NCBI GenBank assembly: GCA_016708025.1
Contig: JADJGQ010000003.1
Location: 186,001-250,000 of the forward strand
DNA: 64,000 nucleotides
From: a bacterium
GTDB lineage: Bacteria > Zixibacteria > MSB-5A5 > GN15 > FEB-12
Reading direction: 5' to 3'
The notes under the pieces were generated by a model, which did not search any database, had not been told where the DNA came from, and saw only the letters and a list, made by a program, of their open reading frames with translations. The number at the start of each line of letters is the position of its first letter. Within the stretch, counting starts at the first letter, position 1. Made by a program: the position numbers and the translations under genes. Of this stretch, positions 43,532 to 51,497 are shown one piece after another.

Positions 43532-43975
43532 GTTCGCCTCTCGTCTTCGCTCGAGGCGACAGATGGGGAATGCTCGAGGCGACAGATGGAGGTTCGCTCC
43601 AGGCGACGGATGGAAGACTGATCGAGGCGACAGACGGAGGAATGACCGAGGCGACAGATGGAGGGGCCGAATCGGCAGGCGGGGAAACTTGAGGTGCCGA
43701 AGTCAAATTGAGCGGATTGTCTTAAACTTGTCGGGTCGAGCGAAGCCTGCCCTGAACCTGATTCAGGGACGAGACCCGAATCCGCAAAACCACTTCACCC
43801 GGTCGGGTCGAGCGAAGACGAGACCCGAAACATCAAACACCCCTCACCCGTCGGGTCGAGCGAAGTCGAGACCCGAAACACCGAACTCCCCTCACCTGTC
43901 GGGTCGAGCGAAGACGAGACCCAAACCATCGAACACCCCTCACCCGTCGGGTCGAGCGAAGTCGAGACCCGAATC
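43532..43975. repeat. Palindromic-repeat cluster, locus 5 (upstream of composite C)
   Basis: A GCCTCTCGTCTTCGCTCGAGGC palindrome followed by five degenerate GAGGCGACAGATGGAGG-like units (43555-43670), then five GTCGGGTCGAGCGAAG units starting near 43728, 43802, 43852, 43902 and 43942. The first has an insertion CCTGCCCTGAACCTGATTC in its loop. Spacing is close to 50 bp and the spacers are near-identical (ATCGAACACCCCTCAC type). Confidence 0.85.
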
Positions 43976-43982
43976 ACACTTC

Positions 43983-44213
43983 ACTCGTACCGCATTCGTA
44001 CCGCTACCCCCTAAATTCGTACCGAAAACCCTCAAATTCGTACCAGAAACCGCCAAATTCGTACCGATAACCCCGAAATTCGTACCTCACTCGTACTTTG
44101 GCGGGTTATCCACATCGCGTGTGATGATCACACACTTGCCTCGCATTTCCAAGTCATTACTGGATAACGCACTCCAATTTCACGCGCATGTTTGGCACGC
44201 GGGTTGATATACA
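43983..44213 (+). repeat. Composite repeat, copy C
   Basis: TTCGTACC-type motifs at 43983, 43994, 44015, 44036, 44057, 44078 and 44089 (steps 11, 21, 21, 21, 21, 11). DnaA box TTATCCACA at 44106-44114, 17 bp after the last motif start. Inverted repeat GTGTGAT/ATCACAC with one central base at 44119-44133. The tail ends in TGGCACGcgggTTGAT at 44193-44208, 78 bp before the next start codon. Confidence 0.87.
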
Positions 44214-44285
44214 GGTTCAGTGCATATGAACATCGGTGATTGATACCGAGTGGAAGAACCAGTTAACACAAATGGAGGATCGCAA

Positions 44286-44552
44286 ATGAGGCTAAGTCGC
44301 ATGCAACGAATTGTCGCCGCTGCACTCCTTACTCTTGCGCTGGTGGCTGACGGATACGAAATTGGGCGTGTAGCAGGTTTGGACAATGCGGCGCTCTCCG
44401 CGAGCAAACCTCCTCTCATTGTCAGAGGAAGAAAAGTCTTCAATCCAGATGGAACTTACAAGGGGTGCGAGGTTGGCGGCAACAACTGCTGGATCATCAA
44501 TACTGTAGTTGGGCAACTGACGATCAGTAGCGAAGGGCTCGGCGTACAGTGA
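44286..44552 (+). CDS. Small exported peptide with two cysteines (NVEALA-like layout)
   Basis: 88 residues from ATG 44286, with GGAGG 7 bp upstream. A hydrophobic N-terminus (MQRIVAAALLTLALVADGY) is followed by GLDNAALSASKPPL and a short C-terminal part with two cysteines (KGCEVGGNNCWIIN). I recognise no family by sequence. The size, the hydrophobic leader, the LDNAALS stretch and the neighbourhood recall Bacteroidota NVEALA peptides, which are encoded beside six-bladed propellers. Similarity is of layout only. It is the first gene after composite repeat C. Confidence 0.6.
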   Translation: MRLSRMQRIVAAALLTLALVADGYEIGRVAGLDNAALSASKPPLIVRGRKVFNPDGTYKGCEVGGNNCWIINTVVGQLTISSEGLGVQ

Positions 44553-44613
44553 CCATATTGTGTGGGACCGTGTGCGACACTACATGGTCCCCTTCCCATT
44601 GGGAGCGAAAGTT

Positions 44614-45219
44614 ATGCGAAAGTTCGGCATCTGGCTGCTTATCGGGCTCCTGCTGATCTGCAACGGGATTCTCCTATGGCAGACACAGACTCTTCGTCAG
44701 GAACTCCTGGCGGTCGCCGGCCCCGAGGCATACTTGAGCCTGATGGATGGCAGTCTGACCGATGCGCGGGGTGTCTATACCCTTCCCACGTTTGGGCAGT
44801 TTCTCATGCCGGCAGATTCAGCCGGCAGAGTGCCACCATTGAGCCTTGCAATATTCCTTTCGACCAGTTCCAACTGCCAGACAGCTATCATGGAGATGGA
44901 CGTGTTTAAGCGACTCGCTCCGGAGTTCGAGCAGCGCGGTCAGCGAATAATCGCAGTATGCGCGCCGGAGGATTCACTGGCCATCGCACAAGTATTGGAT
45001 AGCGCCACATTGAGAATTCCACTGATCCCGGTGGAATCTGAGCAGTTCTCATTTCGGCAGATGGGGATATCGCCCGAATTCATGCCGTTCAAGGTACTGT
45101 TCGATTCGACTGCTACGGCAATCTACATGCGCGGCTCAGACAATACCGCAGCAAGTCAACTGGAATTTGAGGCGGCCATGCTGCGTCTGAGCGCGCTCGT
45201 GGCAGACGGCAAAGTCTGA
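44614..45219 (+). CDS. Membrane-anchored thioredoxin-fold-like protein with a single cysteine
   Basis: 201 residues from ATG 44614 (GGGAG upstream). One N-terminal helix (GIWLLIGLLLICNGILLW) anchors it. The core looks like a TlpA/redoxin fold: LSLAIFLSTSSNCQTAIMEMD where a CxxC would be expected, then RGQRIIAVCAPEDSLA and a FMPFKVLFDS strand at the cis-Pro position. Only the first Cys of the CxxC is kept, so a thiol-disulfide oxidoreductase of the normal type is unlikely; it may bind or peroxidatically react. Encoded between the small peptide and the propeller gene. Confidence 0.6.
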   Translation: MRKFGIWLLIGLLLICNGILLWQTQTLRQELLAVAGPEAYLSLMDGSLTDARGVYTLPTFGQFLMPADSAGRVPPLSLAIFLSTSSNCQTAIMEMDVFKRLAPEFEQRGQRIIAVCAPEDSLAIAQVLDSATLRIPLIPVESEQFSFRQMGISPEFMPFKVLFDSTATAIYMRGSDNTAASQLEFEAAMLRLSALVADGKV

Positions 45220-45235
45220 TTCAAGGAGAACCGAA

Positions 45236-46339
45236 GTGAATCAACACACCACACACGCCAAAACGCTCACGGTGATCGGCTGCCGTTGGATGATCCCTCT
45301 GCTACTGTGCATTCTGATCGCCCGGTCCAGTCAGGCGGAGTCGCTTCGCGTAGTTGAGCAGTATGAACTCGGCAAATACTATGGGGTCTTCTACGCCCTG
45401 AGGGCGGGTGGGGATACCGTCATGTTCATCGCGCATGATGGCCTGTACCTTCAGGGAAACAAGGACGAGGAATGTCACATGGTAATGGAGCGTGCGTCAT
45501 CGGATGTGCAGGTGCCATTTAGTCTCTGCGATAGTAATCGTCTGACGCGCCTAGTTTCTCCTGAAGGGCTGTGGCAGTACAAGTCCGACAAAGGGAACGA
45601 GGTGCTGATCTTCGAGGGGCACTGCAATCGGATGTATCGCCTTAGTCAGACCGATGAAGGAACGCCGTTTCTGACTAGGTGTGACAAGCGAACAGGCTAT
45701 GACTTTTTGGGCAATGCCAATGTGCAGGGCGGCTCTATGCTCGCCGCCATGTCGGGAAACGACACCGAGAAAAGGATCGTTATCCAAAAGATCGGTAGCA
45801 GCAACTTTCTCAGACTGTTCCGCTGTTCTGAGGAACTGCTTCACTGGCGAGATTCGGTAAGTCTGGCCCACTCGTATCTCGGATACCCGGCGATCAATCC
45901 GCAGGACAGCACAATCTGGCTGGCTGTTGACGGGTACCCTTATGTCTATCTCGTCGACATGGCGGGAGAATTGCGCGACAGCGTGCCGATAACCAATGCC
46001 GACTACCGTCGCCCTCCCCAGACAATATCCCGGATCGAGTCGCAGGCAGTCACCAATGAGTGGTATGCTCGGTGGACACCTGTGATGTTCTTTTCCTACG
46101 TCTATCCGGATTATTTCATTATGCAGTACAGAGTCGGAGATGGGATCTGCATGGGAGAAGATCTTAGCCAGCTGACAACTGTCGTTTGGAATGTGAACAA
46201 ACAGGTCGTCCCGCTGAAAATCGACCCACTCTGGCGCCTAGCGGGGGTGCAGGATGATGGGCGGATCATTTTTGTCGCCCGCGAGGCCGACAACTCCGGC
46301 TGTAAAGAAACCTTAGTTGTCGCGAGGATCGAGCCATGA
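45236..46339 (+). CDS. Secreted six-bladed beta-propeller-like protein
   Basis: 367 residues from GTG 45236 (AAGGAG upstream). A signal peptide ends near RSSQAES. Propeller-like blades are visible, e.g. YPAINPQDSTIWLAVDGYP with YVYLVDMAGELRDSVPI, the strand pattern of six-bladed propeller proteins found in FCB bacteria. Several cysteines (EECHMV, SLCDSN, GHCNRM, TRCDKR) could form disulfides. No enzyme motif is visible. The stop overlaps the next start by 4 bp (ATGA), and the preceding gene ends 16 bp upstream. Confidence 0.65.
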   Translation: MNQHTTHAKTLTVIGCRWMIPLLLCILIARSSQAESLRVVEQYELGKYYGVFYALRAGGDTVMFIAHDGLYLQGNKDEECHMVMERASSDVQVPFSLCDSNRLTRLVSPEGLWQYKSDKGNEVLIFEGHCNRMYRLSQTDEGTPFLTRCDKRTGYDFLGNANVQGGSMLAAMSGNDTEKRIVIQKIGSSNFLRLFRCSEELLHWRDSVSLAHSYLGYPAINPQDSTIWLAVDGYPYVYLVDMAGELRDSVPITNADYRRPPQTISRIESQAVTNEWYARWTPVMFFSYVYPDYFIMQYRVGDGICMGEDLSQLTTVVWNVNKQVVPLKIDPLWRLAGVQDDGRIIFVAREADNSGCKETLVVARIEP

Positions 46340-46863
46340 AGCAGTTTTCGAACATGACCCGGCTGTGCCTGTGTCTCCTTGCGGGTCTTTTTATCTTGGG
46401 TGGTTGTATTGTCTACCGAGATATAACCATCAAAGACTTCAACGTTGAGCAACCTGTCAGGGAACTCGCCACTGCCTATCCCGAACACTTCAATACACCG
46501 TTCACGCTGTTGGTGCTCATCGATGAAAACGCAACCTGTGGCGTTCGCGAGATTTCCTGGTGGCGCGACTGGCAATCTTACATGCATGAGCGCGGATGGG
46601 GATTTGCGCTGGCAACAACGCAAGAGGATTCTCTCGATCTGGTCACAGTCATGCGGTTGGACAGTATCGACGCACCAATTTTGATCGTGCCTAATTGTCA
46701 GCATTATCTCAAGGAACGGAAGATTCTCGGCAACCCGCTGAATCTCCTGGTCGATTCTGCGGCCAACATTCATTATGCCTGCACCGCGCCGGATGACACG
46801 TCCGCCAGCCGCCACTTTTTGGGACATCTCGCTGAAATCGCGAATAGATCGCAACGACACTAA
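46336..46863 (+). CDS. Thioredoxin-fold-like lipoprotein with a single cysteine
   Basis: 175 residues; lipobox FILGGC (Cys about residue 24). The mature chain has a redoxin-like order: FTLLVLIDENATCGVREISWW, then HERGWGFALATTQEDS and APILIVPNCQHYL. As in the 44614 protein, the active-site region keeps one Cys (ATCGV) instead of CxxC. The two proteins are therefore probably related partners in one envelope system with the propeller between them. It overlaps the propeller gene by 4 bp. Confidence 0.6.
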   Translation: MKQFSNMTRLCLCLLAGLFILGGCIVYRDITIKDFNVEQPVRELATAYPEHFNTPFTLLVLIDENATCGVREISWWRDWQSYMHERGWGFALATTQEDSLDLVTVMRLDSIDAPILIVPNCQHYLKERKILGNPLNLLVDSAANIHYACTAPDDTSASRHFLGHLAEIANRSQRH

Positions 46864-47017
46864 ACCGCTGACACCCGGCCCACTGCCGCTAACCTGTTGG
46901 ACCTGCTGGGGTAGTTCCCGGCAGGTTCCCCCTGAAACATTCTCGCCGCCAGCCCGTACTCTAACCAGATAGCCCCACGTTCTTGTCGGAACGCAACCCT
47001 TTGCGGAGAAGCCTGGC

Positions 47018-48115
47018 ATGGTTAAGAAAATTGTCCTGGGAGGTATCCTCCTCGCTGTTGCTGTTGTCGTCGTCCTGTTTTTCGCCAAAGACGGCTCGGC
47101 CAAGAAGGAAGATGACCTCAAAACAGTCGCCGTTTCCCGCGGCACCATCGTCGACAAAGCCCTCGCGGTCGGGAAGATCGAACCCAAAAAAGAGATCGAA
47201 GTTAAGTCCAAGATCTCCGGACTCATCAAAAAGCGTTACAAAGAGATCGGCGACCAGGTAGTGGTGGGCGAAGCACTGTTCGATATCGCTCCGGATCCGA
47301 CGCCGCTGGAATTCGCCGAGGCCAAGCGCCAGGTGGAACTTGCGCAGGTCGAATTCGACAACCGCAAACGCGAATATGACCGCTCGCTCTCTCTCAAAGA
47401 CAAACAGCTCATCTCCCATCAGGAATATGATCTGGAGCGCGCCAAGCATGACGAAGCGCAGCTTCGCCTCGACCTCGCCAAAGAGCGACTCGCGCTGATC
47501 GAGACCGGCAAAACCTCGGTAGCCGATCGCAAGGTTGAGAATATTATCCGCTCGACCGTCAATGGGACGATCCTCTCGGTCGATCTCGAAGAGGGTGACC
47601 CGGTTGTCCCGCTGACGTCATACCAGGCCGGCACGACCTTGATGACGATCGCCTATATGGAAGATCTCGTATTCAAGGGGAATGTCGACGAGATCGATGT
47701 CGGCAAACTGACGATCGGCATGCCGGTTGAGATCGAGATCGGCGCGATCCCGAATCAGAAGATCCAGGGAAGACTGGAGAAAATCTCTCCCAAGGCGCAC
47801 AAAGAGGAAGGCTCGACCCTGTTCGAGGTTGAGATCTCCATCAGCAATACCAACGGTCAGTTCCTGCGCGCCGGTTACTCCGCCAACGCCGATGTGATCA
47901 TCACCAAGAAGGATTCAATCCTCCTGATCCCGGAGCGCCTGGTCAAATTCCAGGACTCTGTTGCGACAGTAGAGGTGAAGGACTCTATCGGCACAGTTAC
48001 TTCGCTGACGATCAAGACCGGTCTCTCGGATGGGATCAATCTTGAGGTGACCGAAGGACTCAAAGATGGCGACCTGGTGGTTGAACGTCCCCCCAAAGAG
48101 ATCACCGCTGACTAA
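47018..48115 (+). CDS. MacA/HlyD-type periplasmic adaptor subunit
   Basis: 365 residues with an N-terminal membrane helix (residues 4-22). The adaptor layout is complete: lipoyl half (VSRGTIVDKALAVGKIEP), a coiled-coil hairpin rich in EAKRQVELAQVEFDN / YDLERAKHDEAQLRLDLA, the second lipoyl half (NIIRSTVNGTILSV) and a beta-barrel (VDEIDVGKLTIGMPVEIEI). It links an inner-membrane ABC exporter to an outer-membrane channel. It is the first of four genes with two FtsX-type permeases and an ATPase. No TolC-like gene is in the window. Confidence 0.9.
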   Translation: MVKKIVLGGILLAVAVVVVLFFAKDGSAKKEDDLKTVAVSRGTIVDKALAVGKIEPKKEIEVKSKISGLIKKRYKEIGDQVVVGEALFDIAPDPTPLEFAEAKRQVELAQVEFDNRKREYDRSLSLKDKQLISHQEYDLERAKHDEAQLRLDLAKERLALIETGKTSVADRKVENIIRSTVNGTILSVDLEEGDPVVPLTSYQAGTTLMTIAYMEDLVFKGNVDEIDVGKLTIGMPVEIEIGAIPNQKIQGRLEKISPKAHKEEGSTLFEVEISISNTNGQFLRAGYSANADVIITKKDSILLIPERLVKFQDSVATVEVKDSIGTVTSLTIKTGLSDGINLEVTEGLKDGDLVVERPPKEITAD

Positions 48116-48132
48116 GGGCTGGAGTTGAGATT

Positions 48133-49425
48133 ATGATGCCGTTGCACACCATTCGCCAGTTCTTCAATGATATGCGGAGGCAAAAACTCCGCACGGCGAT
48201 GACGACTTTCGGGATCTTCTGGGGGACCTGCTCAATCGTCCTGCTGTTCGCCTTTGGACAGGGGATCCGGGAAAATCAGATCGAATCCCAGAAGGGGATG
48301 GGCGAAAATATCGGCATCTTCTGGCCGGGTATCACGGCCAAGGATTACAAGGGATTGCCGCGCGGTCGCGAGATTCGGTTCACCGAGGATGATGCCAAGC
48401 TGATCAAATCGAAAGCGATCACGATTGACCGGATCTCTCCCGAGTTCTCCAAATGGAATGTCAGCATCAAGGTTGGACGACTCAATCAGATCAAGAATAT
48501 CATCGGGGTTTGGCCGGAATTCGGCGAGATGCGAAACCTGATAGCTCTCGAAGGTACTCGCTGGCTGAACGACCAGGATGAGGCTCAGCGTCGACGCGTC
48601 ATTTTCCTGGGTGACCGCCTCGCCGATCAGCTCTTTGCGGGTGGCACGCTGACCGGAGGCGTTACGGACCGCGATGACAGCATGGCGGTTTCAACCGCCA
48701 AGAAAGCGGTCGGTCAGCAGGTGCTGGTCAATGGTGTACCGTTCACGGTTGTCGGGATCATGAAGCCGAAACGTCAAGATAGCTCCTATAACGGCCGCGA
48801 TGCCCAGAAGGCATTTATCCCTGCCTCGACATTCAACACGATGTATTCGCGCCGCTATCCGAACAACATGGTGGTGCAGTGCAAGCCCGAAGAAACGATG
48901 AAGAAATCTCGCGAAGAGATTCTCTCCATCCTTGGCGCCAAGTATCGCTTCGATCCGACCGACCGCGAAGCGCTCTCGGTTTGGGATGTCACCGAAGGTC
49001 TCGAATTCATGAATAACTTCTTCGGCGCCTTCCAATGGTTCCTGGTCGGCATCGGCGTTGCCACGTTGATCACCGGCGGGATTGGGGTAAGCAATATCAT
49101 GAATGTGGTTCTCGAAGAGCGCACTAAAGAGATCGGTATTAAGATGGCGCTGGGCGCCCGTAAAAGTTACGTCATGTGGCAGTTTATCGTGGAAACACTG
49201 ATGATCACGGCGATCGGCGGCATCATGGGATTCCTCTTCGCATTTGCCATCGTCACCGTCTTCCCCGCGCTCAATCTGGAAGAGTATATCGGGACGCCAA
49301 GAGTGAATATCCTGGGGGGTGTGATGGTCACAATCCTGCTTGGTATTGTCGGCCTGATCGCCGGTATTTTCCCGGCACGCCGTGCCTCCAACCTGCAACC
49401 GGTCCAGGCGCTCAAGCTTTTCTGA
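48133..49425 (+). CDS. MacB/FtsX-type ABC permease, first
   Basis: 430 residues; helices near 18-42 and in the C-terminal half (about 300-425) flank a large periplasmic domain, the MacB_PCD plus FtsX arrangement without a fused ATPase. Typical blocks are RQKLRTAMTTFGIFWGTCSI, VNGVPFTVVGIMKPK, and GIGVSNIMNVVLEERTKEIGIKMALGAR. It pairs with the following permease (7-bp gap), suggesting a heterodimer. Such complexes export peptides, lipoproteins or toxins mechanically from the periplasm. Confidence 0.9.
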   Translation: MMPLHTIRQFFNDMRRQKLRTAMTTFGIFWGTCSIVLLFAFGQGIRENQIESQKGMGENIGIFWPGITAKDYKGLPRGREIRFTEDDAKLIKSKAITIDRISPEFSKWNVSIKVGRLNQIKNIIGVWPEFGEMRNLIALEGTRWLNDQDEAQRRRVIFLGDRLADQLFAGGTLTGGVTDRDDSMAVSTAKKAVGQQVLVNGVPFTVVGIMKPKRQDSSYNGRDAQKAFIPASTFNTMYSRRYPNNMVVQCKPEETMKKSREEILSILGAKYRFDPTDREALSVWDVTEGLEFMNNFFGAFQWFLVGIGVATLITGGIGVSNIMNVVLEERTKEIGIKMALGARKSYVMWQFIVETLMITAIGGIMGFLFAFAIVTVFPALNLEEYIGTPRVNILGGVMVTILLGIVGLIAGIFPARRASNLQPVQALKLF

Positions 49426-49432
49426 GGTAGCT

Positions 49433-50737
49433 ATGCAGTGGTCGACTATTTACAATGTCTTCGTACGCGATTTCAGAAAGCAGAAAAAGCGGATCACCCT
49501 CACGATCGTGGCACTCTGCTGGGGAACGATCTCCATCATGCTGCTCCTCGGCTTTGGTGAAGGACTCTCCTACCAAATGTCGGTCAATGGCAAAGGGATG
49601 GGTGAAGGGATCTCCGTGCTCTGGCCCGGCCAGACCTCGCTCCCCTTCAAAGGAATGGGAAAGGGAAGACCGATCCGATTTGTGCCCGAAGATGTCGACT
49701 ACCTGAAATCCAAGATCCCGGAATTGAAAGAGGTCGGCGGCGAATATCATCGCTGGGGAACCTCGCTCAAGTACGGCGATAAGATCGTCAGCGAGCATGT
49801 CAACGGCATCTCCCCGAATTATAAAGAGATGCGCAATCATATCCCGGCGATCGGCGGCCGGATGATCAATGAACTTGATATGCAATACAAGCGTCGAGTC
49901 GTTTTCCTCGGCAACAAATTGGCCGAGCGACTCTTCTCAGACAAACCTTCTAATGATGAGCTCTGGTTCCAGGAAAGCCCCGAAGCAAAACGGATCCAGC
50001 AGGAAGCGATCGGCAAACAGCTCCTCATCAATGGCATCCCGTTTACCGTGGTAGGTGTTCAGATACACAAAATGCAGATGAACAGTTATTCCGGTATGGA
50101 TGCCGACAAAGCGTCTATCCCGGCGACAACTTTCGAAGCTATCTTCGGTGATCCGTACCTCGACAACATCATCTACATGCCCAAAGAAGTCAGCCAGATG
50201 AAGGATGTTGAAAAACGAGTATACGAAGTCCTGGGGCAGAAATACAAATTTGACCCGAAGGATGAACGTGCGCTCGGCATCTGGGATGTCGCCGAAAATC
50301 AGCGCGAGACAGATAACGTCATGATGGGAATCAAGATCTTTCTCGGGATCATCGGCGGTCTGACCCTGCTCATCGCGGCGGTGGGTGTCGCCAACATCAT
50401 GTATGTGTCGATCAAAGAGCGGACGCGTGAGATCGGCATCAAGATGGCGGTCGGCGCGCGCAAAAGCTACATCCTGACCCAGTTCCTCCTTGAGGCGATT
50501 CTGATCACCTTCACCGGAGGATTTCTGGGGATGTTCATTTCAATCGCTATCACTGAAGGATTCAAAAGTATCGACATACAGTCCGAAGTACTCGCCTTTA
50601 TGGGACGCCCCACCATTTCATGGGACATTGGTCTCGTGGTGGTCGCGATCCTGGGTATCATGGGGATCATGGCCGGGCTCTTCCCTGCCATGAAAGCCGC
50701 CTCGGTCAGTCCAGTGGAGTCATTACGCTATGAGTAA
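49433..50737 (+). CDS. MacB/FtsX-type ABC permease, second
   Basis: 434 residues from ATG 49433 (TGAGG upstream). Same architecture as the preceding permease: KQKKRITLTIVALCWGTISI, INGIPFTVVGVQIHK, AAVGVANIMYVSIKERTREIG and IKMAVGARKSYILTQFLLE. The two are clearly paralogous along their length. It overlaps the ATPase gene by 8 bp. Confidence 0.9.
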   Translation: MQWSTIYNVFVRDFRKQKKRITLTIVALCWGTISIMLLLGFGEGLSYQMSVNGKGMGEGISVLWPGQTSLPFKGMGKGRPIRFVPEDVDYLKSKIPELKEVGGEYHRWGTSLKYGDKIVSEHVNGISPNYKEMRNHIPAIGGRMINELDMQYKRRVVFLGNKLAERLFSDKPSNDELWFQESPEAKRIQQEAIGKQLLINGIPFTVVGVQIHKMQMNSYSGMDADKASIPATTFEAIFGDPYLDNIIYMPKEVSQMKDVEKRVYEVLGQKYKFDPKDERALGIWDVAENQRETDNVMMGIKIFLGIIGGLTLLIAAVGVANIMYVSIKERTREIGIKMAVGARKSYILTQFLLEAILITFTGGFLGMFISIAITEGFKSIDIQSEVLAFMGRPTISWDIGLVVVAILGIMGIMAGLFPAMKAASVSPVESLRYE

Positions 50738-51461
50738 CCAGATGTTGTCCGCGACCGGCAAGACGGTCGGAGTCGATTCCGTTATCGAAATGACCAATGT
50801 TCGCAAGGCCTACACCACCGGCAAGGTGACTTTTGAGGCGCTCAAGGGAGTTGATTTCAATGTCAAACGCGGCGAGTTCCTTGCGATCGTCGGACCCTCC
50901 GGCTCCGGTAAATCAACCATGATGAATATCATCGGCTGTCTCGATATCCCGACCAGCGGCGAGTATAATCTCGATGGCCAGATCGTCAATCGGCTGAACG
51001 GAAATCAACTGGCAGATATTCGAAACAAGAAGATCGGCTTCGTTTTCCAAGCGTTTAACCTGCTCCCCTATGCGACAGCGTATGAAAATGTCGAGGTTCC
51101 GTTGTTGTTTGCCAAGGTGAACAACAAGCAGCGCAAAGAGCGGATCATGCACCTCTTGTCAAAAGTCGGCCTGGCGGACAAAATCGCCAATAAGCCGACC
51201 GAGATGTCGGGTGGTGAAATGCAGCGCGTGGCGATCGCCCGTGCACTGGCAAACGAACCGGATATTATTCTTGCCGATGAACCGACCGGCAACCTGGACA
51301 CCAAGTCGGGCGGCGGGATTGTCCAGCTTTTTCATGAATTATGGGAGTCGGGGAAAACGATCATCATGATCACGCATGATATGAATATCGCGCGCCAGAC
51401 GGGACGGGTCTTTAAGCTCAAGGATGGGCTGGTGGATACGAACGGCAACGGCGCGGTGTAA
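50730..51461 (+). CDS. LolD/MacB-type ABC exporter ATPase
   Basis: 243 residues. Walker A GPSGSGKST, Q-loop VFQAFNLLPYATAYENV, signature MSGGEMQRVAIARAL, Walker B IILADEPTGNLD and the switch His in MITHD are all present. The signature reads SGGEMQ where SGGQQQ is the common form in this subfamily. It energises the two permeases encoded just upstream, with which it shares an operon closed by a terminator. Confidence 0.95.
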   Translation: MSNQMLSATGKTVGVDSVIEMTNVRKAYTTGKVTFEALKGVDFNVKRGEFLAIVGPSGSGKSTMMNIIGCLDIPTSGEYNLDGQIVNRLNGNQLADIRNKKIGFVFQAFNLLPYATAYENVEVPLLFAKVNNKQRKERIMHLLSKVGLADKIANKPTEMSGGEMQRVAIARALANEPDIILADEPTGNLDTKSGGGIVQLFHELWESGKTIIMITHDMNIARQTGRVFKLKDGLVDTNGNGAV

Positions 51462-51497
51462 AGCATCCCTCTTTCACGCATTCTCATTCAAGAAACG

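Noticed and set aside
42893..43975. CRISPR array suggested by palindromic repeats at 49-50-bp spacing
   Set aside because: The spacers are nearly identical to each other, the units vary in sequence, and no cas gene is in the window. These are tandem interspersed palindromes.
46864..47017. GGACCTGC/GCAGGTTCC hairpin as terminator before the exporter operon
   Set aside because: The stem is imperfect and no T-tract follows; not strong enough to call.
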